Positions 33,981-46,547 of a stretch of 64,000 nt of DNA are shown piece after piece (within the stretch, counting starts at the first letter, position 1; every line of letters begins with the position of its first letter). The notes under the pieces were generated by a model, which had not been told where the DNA came from, ran no database searches, and saw nothing but the letters and a program-made list of their open reading frames with translations. The translations under genes were made by a program, and so were the position numbers. Source of the stretch: Physcomitrium patens (taxonomy: Eukaryota; Streptophyta; Bryopsida; Funariales; Funariaceae); contig NC_037258.1 in the NCBI RefSeq assembly GCF_000002425.4, forward strand, positions 2,649,964 through 2,713,963. The letters are read 5' to 3'.

Positions 33981-35140
33981 CAAGATTATTAAGATATTTT
34001 TGAAAAAGAAATACAAATACTCTTTTACAACATCATTTCTATGATTATTCCATTGATCTTCAAGAAAGAACTCAACCACCATTTAGACCAATCTATAGGC
34101 TATCACAAAATAAGTTGGCTGCAGTCATAGATTATATTGATGAAAATTTGGCTAAAAATTTCATATAACATTTTAAATTTCTAATTGGAGCTTCTATCTT
34201 ATTTTTAAAGAAAAAAGCCAAATCTCTGCACATGTTTGTGGGCTATCAAGAATTCAATAAAATCAATATCAAAAATAGATATTTTAAACCTTTGTTTTTA
34301 AGATTTATTAATTGAATCAAGCAAAGTTCTATATAAAAATAGATCTACGAGGAGCATATAATTTGATATGCATTAAAAAAAGAGATGAATAAAAAATTAT
34401 ATTTTGAATTAGATGTGGACATTTCAAACATAATGTCATGCTTTTTGGACTTACAAATACATTAGCTATTTTTTAACATCTATTAAATGATGTCTTTTGT
34501 GAGTTTTTTGATGAATTTTTTGTCTATTATTTAGATAACATCTTAATCTACTCTAAAAACACAAAAGAACATGAAGTTCATATTTGTTGTATATTATAAA
34601 AACTAAGAAATATAAGATTATATGTCAAAATAGAAAAGTGTGTATTTTACACTACTTAAGTTGACTTTTTAGGATACATCATTTTAAATGTTGGTCTTAT
34701 AATGGTTTTTGAGAAGTTTTAAATTATCATAGATTAAAATATTTGAAAAATAGTTATAAATGTACAATATTTTCTAAGATTTTCAATTATTATAAAATCT
34801 TCATCAATTTTATTTTAAGTTTTTACTTTTTTTATACATTTGATATGCAAAGTTAAACTTGAGAAGAACAAAGAAGTTGAAGCATCTTTTGAAGCTTTAA
34901 AATCAATATTTTATTTTATACCAATCTTATATCATATCAACTTTTTTAAAGAATTTTTTATTGCAACAAATGCATTAGACTTTGTCGTGAGTGTCATTTT
35001 GTCACAAATGAGAGCAAATGACAAGCTCCACTTGATAGCTTTCTATTCCAAGAAATTTTTAGTGGCGAAGATTAATTATGAGATCTACCACAAAAAACAT
35101 CTTACAATCTTTGATTCATTTCAAGAATGACATCATTATT
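33981..35140 (+). pseudogene. Gy3 reverse transcriptase and RNase H
   Basis: RT blocks align with Gy6 (FGLTNTLAIF region at 34,440). The catalytic box is YLDN rather than YLDD (34,530-34,545, GAC to AAC). RNase H follows with FIATNALDFVVSVILSQ (first catalytic D lost, N for D) and IYHKKHLTIFDSFQE (E lost). Both enzymes are therefore dead. Confidence 0.8.
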
Positions 35141-36222
35141 TAGAATGCACCTTGAGTCTTATCACCATATGTATGGATTAGAAGAATCTAGAGTACTTCA
35201 TATTTGCACGTGCTTTGAATCACTACATAGTCTATTGGATCATGTCTTTATCAAGATTTAATTTCAAGATCATTTATCAATTCAAAAAATAATAAGGTTT
35301 GTTAGATATCTTTTTAAAAAATTCTTATCTTATACCAAAAGAAGAAGATGTAAATTTTGATTAATAAAATATGATTTTTTTAAAGCCAAAGCATTTTCAT
35401 CTTCAAGCAATGAAATCAATATTGATTGTTGATTTAACCTTTCTAAAATAAGTTCAATTGAGTATGTGCTTTGATCTTCTTGTTCACAATATTAAAAATG
35501 ATTCTTCTAAGTTTCATAATTTTCTTAAATTTGAGTTCAAAAATAATCTACTCAATTTTGAGGAAAAATTATATATTCTAAAAGATGAAGCTCAATTACA
35601 TATTTTCCAAGCTTATCACAATTTTTCAACAACCAAATATTTTGAATACTATAAGAATTTGGAGCTAATATCAAAAGATTTTTGGTGGCCTCAAATGTAG
35701 AAGGTAGTTAAAAACTTTATACAATCATGTGATATTTGTTCAAGATCAAAAACTCCTTGTCATCAAACTTATGAACTATTTCAGCTATTTCCTATTTTAG
35801 ATCAACAATGATCTTTTGTTTCTATAGATTTTATCATATGTCTTTCAATCTCAAATTCATATGATTTTATATACATGATAGTAGATTATTTTATTAAGAT
35901 GGCATATTTTGTATTATGTACAAAGTCTATGATATGCAAAGGAACAACTAAGTTTTTTTTTGACAACATCAATACTATTATGGATTGCTCAAGGATATTA
36001 TATTGAATAGGAAGATTCAATTTATATGGAGACTTTGAAAAATCCTTTTTAAGATTTTAAAGATAGATACAAAGCTATCTTTGACTTTTCATCCTTAAAT
36101 CAATGGATAAATAGAGCACGTAAATTAAGTTTTGAAGAAGTATTTTAAGTGTACCATTAACTACCAAAAAAATCAACATTGGACAAATCTTTTTCCATTG
36201 ATAGAGTTTGTTTATATTAATA
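35141..36222 (+). pseudogene. Gy3 RNase H end and integrase
   Basis: The plus strand aligns with Gy6 integrase. The zinc-binding region includes FQAYHNFSTTKYF and, further on, CDICSRSKTPCHQ (about 35,730-35,760), and the catalytic core includes DFIICLSISNSYDFIYMIVD (about 35,828-35,890). Stops and shifts occur throughout. R16-D interrupts the core near its C-terminal side, just after the IEFVYIN motif. Confidence 0.75.
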
Positions 36223-37696
36223 TGATGTAATATTATGTGAATTTTTCTTGAAAATATAGTAAATACTTAACTATAGAAGGAAAAATATAACTTACAATAA
36301 AATGATACTAACAACTCTAATAGAAACTTAAATAAATTTTAATTAAATTATAATAATTCTAATAAAATTTTAATTAAATCCAAAAGAAGTTTTAATAATT
36401 TAAAAAAGAAAAATAAAGAATTTAGGATTTTATAAAATATTTTATTAAAATTTAGGATTTTATAAAATATTTTATTTAAAATAAATAATTATTATTTATA
36501 TTTTAAATAAATATTTTATAAAATCCTAAATATTAATAAAATATTATTAAATCTTAGAAAAATCCTAATTAAATTCTAAAAAAACCTTAAACCTTAACCT
36601 TAAATAAAATTCTAATAAAATCCTAAATCTTAAACAATCCTAGGAAAATTCTAAATAAATTTTAATCAATTATTATAGTTATTTGAAATATCAAAAAATA
36701 TTAATCAAATCATAGATTTTATCTGAAATTTCATCTAGACTTTAATCAATTAGCAAATAAAAAACATATAAAATTTGAAAAGAATCAAACTTACTAATTG
36801 CAAGAAAAGCTTCCAAAACTTCTCAGTTATTGATTTTCCTCCTTCTCCGACTTGAATGTTATTCTTTCAATATTAATTTTTTCTTATTAAATTATTTAAT
36901 TATTCTAAAAATTATATTTTATGTAGATATTCAAGTTTTAATTATTGTCACTAAAATTTATTTTAATCTAATTAGCAAATATTACTAGATCTTGGAATCA
37001 CTCATGAACCTTAAATTTCAAATTATCAAGACAATTATCTGCAAAAATCTTCATATGCTTCAATCTAATTGATCAATTGATTTCAAATTTTTTACACATA
37101 TTCATAGCAAGTACAAAAATAAATTACTTAATTTTTACTTGTATAAATATTACAAAACTCAAGAAAATTTTAAATTTATAATATAATTTTATTTCTCAAA
37201 ATCTAAATTTATTGAGTATATTATTAATTTTGAAAATACTTCAAAATTTCAATATTAATTTAAATGACATGAAACCAATACTTAAATTTTTTTTTTAAGT
37301 TTGATCTTAAATTCTAGTCTTTGATTTGCAAAATAACCTTGGAATTGCTATATGTACTTGGTTTTGTACCTTAGAGTCTGATTTTGATTCTATTTGGCAA
37401 TCAATCCTCTTTGGATATCAATTCTTATCTTTTTGAGGTAATTTTTGTTAAAATCAACTGTTAATTTTTTTATACATATGCCTTTATTCTTAACTTTTTT
37501 AATCTATATTTTTTTGCCTTATTTATGATTCTACAAAGTAAATAGAATTTAATTTCACAAAAAGATAGTTCTAACATGAATAGATTTTATTACTTACCTA
37601 TCATTTATCTATATTTTTTTATTATACATTTTTAATTAGGCTCTTCTATAATAAAATATATATTTTTTCTTTTACCAAATGATTATATTATTATAT
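36223..37696 (+). repeat. R16-D: 1.47-kb repeat inside Gy3 integrase
   Basis: The head is TGATGTAATATTATGTGAAT followed by TTCTTGAAAATATAG, and the tail is ATTATATTATTATAT. Flanking 4-mers are AATA (36,219-36,222) and AATG (37,697-37,700), one mismatch. It contains AATCCTAA-like tracts at about 36,320-36,680 and a long imperfect AT palindrome at about 36,430-36,530. No ORF. Confidence 0.65.
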
Positions 37697-37889
37697 AATG
37701 TTAGTATATATTTTTATAAATTAAACACTTTTTTTTAATTAATTATGGTTATTATCTACAACTTGATGCTTTTTACTTCTCAAAAATTGATAATTGTGCA
37801 GCAAAAAGTTTTGGCAAATTTTTAACTGAATTATTTATAATTATATTTATCGCTCTTTATAAAACTTGTCCTTAGAAGGGAAAATAATG
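37697..37889 (+). pseudogene. Gy3 integrase tail with internal deletion of the chromodomain
   Basis: Sequence matching Gy6 60,795-60,920 (AATTATGGTTATT, ACAACTTGATG, GCAAAAAGTTTTGGCAA) jumps at about 37,835 directly to sequence matching Gy6 61,960-61,998 (CTTGTCCTTAGAAGG). About 1 kb holding the integrase C-terminus, chromodomain and extra ORF is therefore missing. Confidence 0.7.
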
Positions 37890-38420
37890 TCATGGATATT
37901 TATATTTATTTAAATAAGAAGTATTAGAATTTTTTTTAATATGAATAGATTTAATATTATCTTATGACAAAGCTTCTTCAAAGCCTTAGAGATGCATATT
38001 TGATTTTATACATGTTTATAGTTGATTGGTAGGTTAGAAACTTGATTAACAAGCTAGTAATATATTGCATGTATTAGTAGCTTGTGGTACAAATTAATGA
38101 TGTAGCGTGCATAGAAGAAACTTGTCTTGTAAGTTAAAACATGTATCTTGTAAAGTCAACACATATTGGAGATCCTATAAAACATTGCTATATAACTCCT
38201 AGTTAGATAGTATATATGGAGACAAGAATAAAACCTTCTTTACTCTTGTCAATGCCTTTTTAGTCTATAGTTTTGTTTCAAAACTTTTTAGTCTTCTTGT
38301 CTTTTTTAATAACCATTTTAGTTCAATATATTACCATCTTTGAGTAATTTCTTAATCTTTTCAAATAAAAAAAGAGTATATTAAGATATTTTTCTTTAAG
38401 TTCATTTCTTTTATAATTTA
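37890..38420 (+). repeat. Gy3 3' LTR
   Basis: It begins TGTCATGGATATTTATA after a purine-rich tract and shares the TATA-box region GTTAGATAGTATATATGGAG with other LTRs. It ends around 38,420, where copia sequence starts. The right boundary is approximate and no target duplication was identified. Confidence 0.7.
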
Positions 38421-38454
38421 TGAGTGATTTGTATTCTTTTTTTATAGTATTTTC

Positions 38455-38957
38455 TCACTTCATAACATCTATGGATTTCATTGTATTACACAAATTCAAT
38501 AGATCAATAAAAAATGCAACATTAAAATATTCTTCATTTACTTGAAAAAAGATGTGATTCTTCTCCCATGTACCAATTTTTTTTTGGTCTCTTATTGGAT
38601 ATTTCTTTTCACTTAATGAAGATTCACCTTCATGCACTCTAATGTCTCTTGTAAGTTTTTTTTTTTTCTTAAAATTTATTTCTTTATATTCAAAGTTTTG
38701 TAATCCTAATCATCATCATCTTCAATATCTTGATTGTCTTTATTATTGGTTCTAGCAATTATAACCACATTTTGTTCTATCTTCTTTAACTCTTCATTGT
38801 GATTTATATTTCCATTGTTCATACTTGGATGTATCTCCAAGTGCTTACAAATATTCTTATGTTCCAAAAAATCTACATTGCAATTCTTAATGATTTTTTT
38901 GGTATCTAAATATATTAGCTTATTTTCCTTGGTACCTTCATAATATCCAATAAACAC
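38455..38957 (-). pseudogene. Copia integrase C-terminus and start of RT
   Basis: FIGYYEGTKENKLIYLDTKK corresponds to the conserved F(V/L)GYSxxxKxYRLYDPxxKK block that follows copia integrase. It is followed by an acidic linker (NKDNQDIEDDDD). After a break, 38,637-38,455 continues with low-complexity linker sequence and EYFNVAFFIDLLNLCNTMK towards the RT. Confidence 0.7.
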
Positions 38958-39899
38958 ACATTATATATCTTTTGTATAAAGTTTGGACCTCATCCAATTT
39001 TATATTTTTGCATAAGCAATGTATTTAAAAATTCTCATGTATTAAATATAAGATTTTTTGCTAATCCAACCTTCTTATGAAGCCATTGATAGGATTGCAA
39101 TTATAAGGCACTTATTCTTTGTATACATTATATTTACTATAGCTTCCATCTAATATTCATGTCCAAATTTTTGAACATAAAACATACTCCTTGCCACCTC
39201 CATAATAATGTAATTTGTTCTTTTAGCATCTCTATTTTATTATTGAATATAAAGAATAGAAGTTTTTCTTATAATACCTTGAATCTTCAAAAATTAATCA
39301 AAATTCTTTGACAAATATCGACTTCCATTGTTTATATATAATATTTTGATTTTGCATTCATATTGCTTTTCTACAAGTGCCTTAAACTCCTTAAATCTTG
39401 AGAAGCACTCACTTTTGGCTTTAAAGATATAAATCCATACTTTTTAAAAAATAATCATCAATAAATGTGACAAAATACCTTGCTCTTCCAATTCATGGCA
39501 TCTTTATTAGTCTACAAACATCAAAATATAAAATCTCTAATAATTTATTAACACATATTATAATTTTATTTGAAAATAATGCCTTTTATTATTTTTCTTA
39601 GATACAACCTTTACAAATAAGTATTATGGCATTATGGCTAAATTGACTAAGATTTAAGCAAATTACTATAGTAATTATAAGATCACAAGTATTTTTTGTA
39701 TTTTTCCTATATTCTTTTTTGTTCTTGTAGCAATACTTTGCAAAGTGACATAATTTTTTTTATAAATGTAGTAATTTTTTAAATTATTTTTTAAATTATT
39801 ACATTGATAAGATTAATTATCTTTGCTTTATCTTAAAAATAGAACCAATTATTCACTTTGAATCTTCTTTTCTTATCTATTAGTCACTTTATGATCAAG
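38958..39899 (-). pseudogene. Copia nucleocapsid, protease and integrase core remnant
   Basis: There are only short matches in changing frames (for example, regions resembling HSSCPYTPQQN-type and GPI-type integrase blocks are not clean). Assignment relies on flanking gag and post-integrase blocks. No intact catalytic triad could be read. Confidence 0.5.
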
Positions 39900-40455
39900 T
39901 CATGATATGACATAATTCATGATAAGTTCTTTTATGTTGATAGACTCTAATACCAGAATGAGGTAATTATAGGATTTTAAAAGGCTCATGAGCAATGTCA
40001 AAATAATTTTTCTATCATCAACTAGTATGTCAATAAAAGCTAGTTGGTTTATAAGTACTTTTATCTTATTGATATGAGCCATGAAGTCATTTCTTTCTTC
40101 CATCCTTATCATTGAGAACTTTCTCCTTATCTATAGAATATTGGTAAGATTTCTACTTTTGTAGATATTATAAAGAATCTTTCAAGATTCTACTATTCTA
40201 TTAAAAATAATTACATGTGAAAAGTTGGCATCATTAAGATTTATTGCAATTAATCCAAAGACTCTCTTTCACAACTTTTATATTTCTTTTTCAACTTGAA
40301 ATTAACATTGTTGCTTAGAGGCTCTTCACTTTAATGATATTTCAAAGGTCCAATGAAGCCAACAAAAGCTCTATTTTTTTTTTTAATAATAGAAGTTGCT
40401 ACTTCTAAATTTCTCATTCATTCTTAAGTCCTTACCTTCACTTGAAGCCATATCC
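39900..40455 (-). pseudogene. Copia gag (UBN2-type)
   Basis: The minus strand begins MASSEGKDLRMNEKF. Later it reads FGLIAINLNDANFSHV and, in the open 70-codon part, MEERNDFMAHINKIKVLINQ followed by LAFIDILVDDRKIILTLLMS and LLKSYNYL. This matches the copia gag pattern (M-EEGD--AHINKMK-L-DQL...VSEEDLVMTLL-SLPESY). Stops and frameshifts occur before 40,112. Confidence 0.85.
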
Positions 40456-40460
40456 AAAGA

Positions 40461-41500
40461 AAAGACGCATAAAAAAAATCAAGAAAAAAAAGATAGAGCT
40501 TTCAAAATCAAAATAAAGATGTTGTATTAGAAATCCTAAATGTCTTTTTTTATAAATAAACTAATAATTTTACTTTTTAATCAACTTAAACTTCACTTAT
40601 ATTCTATCTAAATCTCTTGTATAAAATTTGCCACTTTTTAATCATCTTTAATCTCATATAATACTTCTAATCTTATAAAACATCTCTTATTACTATAAGA
40701 AGATCTTTTAAGAATTTAAGGACATAAAAGTACAATGTTAATGCACCAATGATGTAACTCAAAAAAAAAATATAAGACTAGTATTTTAAAACATCATTTT
40801 GAGGTGTCTAACAACCTCGAAGACCATGAATTCTTTTAAGAATAAGTAAGAGAAAAATTATATCAATAACAAGATATAAAAGTGGAATTAGGAGATACTC
40901 AATTCTAACATCAACAACAACCATAAGATCTACTCCTCACAACAAGAACAACTTCAAAGAACTTCAAAATTCATAACTAAAGAGGAATGGATCCATAACC
41001 TATTGGAAAAAAAAAACTTTGAAGTCATAACATATAGCCTCTACAAGATTCTATACAAATAGAGAATAGAATAAGATAACTCTAACTTCCAACATCCATT
41101 ACTTATAAATAATAGTTGTTGTCCTAAAATATAACTTCTACTCTTTGAATTTTACACATAAGATCATAGAATCTTTTGGCATCTAACTTATCACAAGATT
41201 ATCTTATGGTCCTTCAATCCTTTGGCGTTTTACTAACCATAAGAATATTCTATATTAAATACTATTTATTATTATTTAATCTTTAAATATTTTTTAATTG
41301 ATATTTTATCTTTTTAATTTTGATTCTTGACTTTTAACCTTATTCTATATCCATAAAATTCTTTTTTTTATATATTAAGAGTCAATCTTTTGACCATGAA
41401 CAACTTATCTAAAGTAATATCTTCTATAAGGTAAGTTATTCTACTTTTAATTTTATTTAATTACTTTAACAAATACATCCCTCACTATTGTGGAAAAAGA
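40461..41500. other. AT-rich region, possibly copia leader/LTR; not resolved
   Basis: It lies upstream of copia gag in the element's orientation, so a 5' LTR is expected. I could not find a methionine-tRNA primer site (TGGTATCAGAGC complement) or a paired LTR. No ORF of note. Confidence 0.35.
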
Positions 41501-42865
41501 ATAATGACCTTGATTTACAAATTACATACTTGATACTTTCTACTGAGGTTCTAGATTGATTTTCAACTAAGATAAATTACAAGGATATTAGCAAGCTCCT
41601 ATCAAGGTAGAGAGAATTTGCCTTAAGAAAGCGCTGGACTTCTAGCTATTACTAATAACTCAATCAAGTTTCAAGATAAAAAAATACCAAGTTTATATAT
41701 AAACTTATCCCTATGGAGGCAATTACATCAATACATTAGTCCTAAATACCAAAGCTCACCAAAAATGTAATAAAAATATTATAAAAACTTGTATATTCTT
41801 AAGGTGAATTTTTTCTAAACTTTAATAATTCATATTTCATGATTGGACTTTCCAAAAAAATCAAAATTTTATATAAAGTATTAATATACTTTTAAAAACT
41901 ACCACAACAAATTTCAACTATAAATTTGTTATGGATCTTGAAATATTGCCAAAATCCTAATAATAGCTTCAAACCCTTGCTTATATATACTTGTATGTAA
42001 TTTTCTTCATATCTCACAAATTAAATATTTAAATACTATAAAATATTGATATATAGATTTTTAACCTAATAACACATATTTTTAAAAAATTTGAGCCAAA
42101 AACTCATCTGAAAACTCAAGATATGGCTCCAACCATACCTATCAACAAAACGACTCACTTACTACCTTTGAATTATATGTGCTATCTTCAATGCTCTAAA
42201 ACTCCTTCATACAAACTTCAAATGCATAAGTTTTTTACAAAAGATATATATGTTAAAATCATCTTTGTAGATGCACCTTCTAATCTCCAAAATGTATCAC
42301 AAGACTCCTTTTATCTTCAAAAGAGCAACAACATGTCTTAAAAAGACACCTTAACTTCAAACGGCTATAACTTCATCACCCTAATTTCGAATCCTTTAAA
42401 ATTTGCATACAAATTGTAACCCAAATGCTAAATCTTACAATCTTTGCTTTTGATTCTTAAATGCCTCTTTTGAAGTTACAAAAATCCTTGTTGTGGTTGC
42501 ATACAGCCTACTATATGCCTATTACGCATGACCTTCAATCAATAGGAATGAAGATCTTTAACTTTTGCCTTCATCCATTCATACCTTGCTTTCATTCCTC
42601 CAAATAAGTTTCTTCAAGGTTTGAATCTTTATCTTTGAGCTCCAATCTTCTCTCTAAATTTTATACTAAATATCTAAATTTTATATAATTTAAATACTAT
42701 AATTAATATAATTAAAATTTAAAATAAATTTTCTTACATAAATTCTCTTTAAATTAACCTAATAAACACTCTAATTGACATCAGTACTTATAAATAAATT
42801 ATATATTTTATATAATTTTATATATTATAAAAAATTATAATACAATACTACTATTATATCTAATT
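41501..42865 (+). repeat. R16-G: R16-related copy of the H subfamily, incomplete
   Basis: The interior (about 41,790-42,560) aligns with the complement of R16-H: CAAGATATGGCT, CCTTCATACA, ACACCTTAACTT and GGCTATAACTTCATC recur in order. The right end ATACAATACTACTA resembles an R16 tail. The head was not located, so the left limit is a guess. Confidence 0.4.
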
Positions 42866-45111
42866 GGCCTCTATAGATCAATGTGCTTTATGTAATATGG
42901 ATGGAAGAATTAGTATTCAACACCTTTTTTAGATTAATCTTTTGAGGTACATTTTATGTCAAGTAGTTTTTATGAATTTTCAAAAAGTTGGATTGATAAA
43001 AAACTTAGATTTTGATGCTTCACCAAGCTTAATTCTATCAAAAGAGAAGTTATTGCTAATGAGGTCCTATTATTGTTGTTACTCTTCTTTGTATCAATTT
43101 GGAGGAGAATAAAATTGAATTTATTCAAAGTTCCTTTTAATATTCAAATTTTTTGTAGTCAAGATTGATAAAACGAATGTGCAATTAGATTGCATAGATT
43201 CAATGTTATCTATCAAAAGCTTGTGAAGGATAAAATTTCATAAATCTAGTTAATACTCTCATGGTATTAATGAAAAAATGGATACAAAAGGTATTTGAGC
43301 CTAGCACATCAAATCTACATTTGATGATTTGATATTAGTTATTCCACTTTTAGCTATACAAAAGGAGCTTTTCCCTACCTAGTTTTACATACTTCACCTT
43401 GCTAAATTTGTAGATCAAATATAGTTTACAAATATAGAATAGGATTGAGGTATCATAGAAGTTACTTGTGAAGGAGCTCTTTTAATTCCAACCTAATTTG
43501 CATGGCAAATTAATTAGTGAGCCATTTTAGTAGTCAATATTTACTCCCTTGATTAATGCTTGATTTTCAAATTAAAAGAAGTCTACTTACCACAAGTGGA
43601 TCTAAACTTTGTTAAAGATGTCAAAAGCAACAAAAGCTTTTTCATGATAGTAAAGGTCGTGGAGTGATTTGTATTCTTGCATGCAAAGTTTGGTATGTGG
43701 GATGCAATTATCTAATACCTTATAGTCTTTTGGAAGCATTTACTTATACTAAATCTATTTTTTTTAATGAATAAAAAATGGATGGGGCATTTTTGGAACA
43801 AGGACAATGACATACCTGACTATGTCTTTTGTTATGTCTAAGATCAATCATTTTTTTTATGGTGATCATTCATAAGTCGGATGTTCTAAGCTTGATACTT
43901 TCCAATATGTAGTTTTACAGGTTTCAAGGTGCGTAAAATCAATCCTTTTTTTTTTTTAGTAGAGAGTAATAAAAGACTTTATTTGATTTACAAGGCCACC
44001 TTTAACAAGTATATGTAGTATCTACCTAGATAGGTCTTCCAAAAATTAAAGTCTTATTGTATTATAAGAAGGTGGATAAATTGACATAGAATCCTTATCA
44101 TTGCCATTGGCCTACGCAAGACTTTTTGACCCCCTTTATGAATTACTCAATTAAAATGGATAAAAATTTGTTACAACAAAGATATTCAATTTTCAATGCG
44201 ATTACTTGGAAATGGCAAGAAGTCCTTTTGATCAACTATTACTTAGGATGGTGCATAATGTGAGATGAAAGCTCTATATCTAAGAAAGCAGGGCTTCTTT
44301 GGTAGTTGTGGCATAAGGCTATTGTAGTCAATCTATGGAAAGGCCAAACGAGCATGATAGTTGTTATAAGATATTATGTATGCCTTAAGTAATCCAAAGA
44401 GTCAATCCTACATAAGTTTTTGGAAGTGCCCTTTAGTACAAAGTGTATGGCAATGGAGCATCCACATCATGAATGCATCTCTCACCTTGTGAAAAATACA
44501 AGAACCATAGTCAATGTTAATATGAAAACATGGAATTTTCTTAGACTTCGTCCCCAGAAAATTTTAATGGATTACTTGAGTTTGGATGGCACTTAAAATT
44601 GTCATCCTCTAGACCGTTTGGCTAGAATAAAATGATGCATTTTTTAATCAAATTCATTGGTACTTAGATAAACTCTTCCAACATATATGGTTAGGTCATA
44701 TTAATTACATATGTGTTGAATGGAAGAAAGTAAAAACTCAAGGCTTGTATTTGCCAACCATAGAAAGGAAACTTGAGCATAATTTCTACAATAGGTGGTA
44801 TAGTATTGAGGTCTTTGCAATATGAGTGGCGGGCCATCCTTGGTAGATCTATGCAAGGTCCCACCAAGGCTTCTTTCTCCAATTACCATAGACATGAATA
44901 AGCATGGGCCTAGTCAATAGACTACTTGCCAATTTTGTCAAATTGATGCATCTTACTAACTAATAGCTAGTTACTACTAATCATCACTAACCCCTAACTC
45001 TGTAGTTTCCTTAGTTTGCATACAGCTGAGTGGTTGTACTATTTGTTCACTCAATAAAACCATTGTTCATTTGTGCCAAAAAAATAAAAAAAAATAAAAA
45101 ATAGAAATCCA
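42866..45111 (+). mobile_element. LINE (non-LTR) retrotransposon 3' half with poly-A tail
   Basis: The plus strand carries a decayed LINE coding region. It is followed by a GC-normal 3'UTR with the sequence CACTCAATAAAACCATTG and an A-rich tail at 45,077-45,111 (A runs broken by single T). The upstream part (42.9-43.9 kb) shows only faint RT similarity. The element is 5'-truncated or too mutated to read, and its orientation is set by the tail. Confidence 0.7.
43900..44900 (+). pseudogene. LINE ORF2 C-terminus, RT zinc-binding (zf-RVT) region
   Basis: Readable blocks in shifting frames include FWKCPLVQSVWQWSIHIMNA (around 44,420-44,480), then KFQWI-like sequence, VWMAL and IVILxTVWLExNDAFFNQI (about 44,580-44,660). 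This is the pattern HxFxxCPxxQxVWxW...WxxRNDxxFN of the zf-RVT segment of plant L1-type ORF2. Many stops are present. Confidence 0.75.
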
Positions 45112-46300
45112 GCACCTACATGAATTTTTGAGACAAATTAAGCCCGAAACAGCCCGCAAGATCCAGACTAATCCCGAGCAACTGATTCGTCGGTTGTATA
45201 CAATAAGCGGCAGGTTCCTTTGCAAGTTGCGTCGCCATTTGTCTTGAAGGTTGTCGTCTTCGAGCACACATGTTGCAACTTGGGAAAACTTTTTCGTTAC
45301 GTCGTGGGATCCACATGCGGTCACTTGCTGATGTGATACCAACTGGCAAAAGGCCTTCAATTCTTCACACAACAATTCCTTTGGGGGAGAACATGAGTTA
45401 TCAACAAACTGGAAAAGGATGTCCCTGCTCAATCTTGTGACCCGGAGGACAACCACTTACAACTTCTCGAGCGTCTCGTGAACTGCGCCGATTGAAATAA
45501 TCCGGCTAAGTCTTGCACGACTTCTCGAATATTTCACCAGACTTTTTGGAGGCCAGGTGCACAATCTCGTAGACGTGTGATGCAACGTTGGTGCTGCTAT
45601 TGCTTGAAGCGAGTCATGTTTTGATTTACTACACTATCAGGCCTCAAGGATCCATAGAAAACAGCTAATATTTATATTACTAGTGCTTCCAACTTTTACA
45701 CAATCTCGAAATCCTCAACACTTCAAGAGTGCAAGCAGCCACTCAGACTTTGTTTTCGTATAGAAAGTTTCTGCTTCACATATGCATGATGACAGTGATA
45801 CTAACCTCAGGATAAAGTTCACACAAGAGCATCATTCGGTCACCAATCAATGAAGAGACGTCCGAAAGAAAAACACACATCGAGTCATTCAATCCACTCC
45901 CGATCACGAACAAGTTACGCAGCCTACAAGCCTCGGCTAAGCTTGTTTTGTGCCATGCTAACTTTCGCATCACTCACACTGGAGCTCACGAAATGTTTGT
46001 CGTCGTTGTAAGTCCCCTTACTTACAGTGCGCACCGCGTCGTCCATGCGACTCCTCTGCCATGGAAATGCAGGCTCAGGTTCATGTGGTTGTGTGCACCC
46101 AAGGAACGAAGCTCAACGAGCGGAAGAGCAGCACCGAAGTTGCATTCGAAGGGCCGTTTTCGAACTCTGTTTCTGCGAGGGATGTTGCTGAACAAGCCCT
46201 AATTGACGGTGGATTTAAATCTAGCTTTTGGAGTTTGGTCCATTCCTTTCATACCACTATATCAAATGTTTTCACATTTTGCATGTGATTTTATTTGCTA
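45112..46300 (-). pseudogene. GC-richer patch with possible exons of an unidentified host gene
   Basis: It directly follows the LINE poly-A tail and stands out at about 45% GC in AT-rich surroundings. On the minus strand, 45,973-45,776 reads RLRNLFVIGSGLNDSMCVFL and MMLLCELYPE up to a GTTAGT donor. Around 45,420-45,120 it reads LLCEELKAFCQLVSHQQV and KWRRNLQRNLPLIV. These are exon-like and not low-complexity. A plus-strand ORF (46,061-46,288, beginning MEMQAQVHVVVCTQGTKLNE) overlaps. I do not recognise the family and could not build a full model. Confidence 0.35.
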
Positions 46301-46513
46301 TTCCAGGCTAAAGTTTTCAAAGATTTATGTATTCAATCGAAATGTCCAATTAAGTGTATTTGTCTCACAATACTAAAGTTTTCAAAGATTTGTTTCTCTA
46401 ATTAGAATATCCATCCATTTTTACTTAATTAGGTGGGTATCTGAACTTTTTAGAAATTCATGTATTTATTTAGAAGGTCTAGTTAAGTATGTTTAACTAT
46501 TCATGCATGCATG

Positions 46514-46547
<34 letters not shown>

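Larger units (their letters stand above)
28931..38420 (+). mobile_element. Gy3: decayed Ty3/gypsy, plus strand, with two R16 copies
   Basis: The order is a 5' LTR remnant (matching the 3' LTR from about 29,060 to 29,400), gag start at 29,552, a 188-bp tandem-repeat block, gag, R16-C, protease, RT, RNase H, integrase, R16-D and the last part of integrase. A deletion follows that removes the chromodomain. The purine-rich stretch GAAGGGAAAATAA then leads into a 3' LTR starting TGTCATGG at about 37,890. Sequence alignment with Gy6 is followable across all pol domains. Catalytic sites are damaged by G-to-A changes. Confidence 0.88.
38421..40460 (-). mobile_element. Decayed Ty1/copia element, minus strand, 3' part missing
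   Basis: From right to left it has gag (40,455-39,900), integrase region (about 39,500-38,960), the post-integrase FIGYYEGTKENKLIYLDTKK block (38,957-38,700) and the start of reverse transcriptase, where it meets the 3' LTR of Gy3. RT, RNase H and the 3' LTR are absent. The gag-integrase-RT order is diagnostic of copia. Confidence 0.8.
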
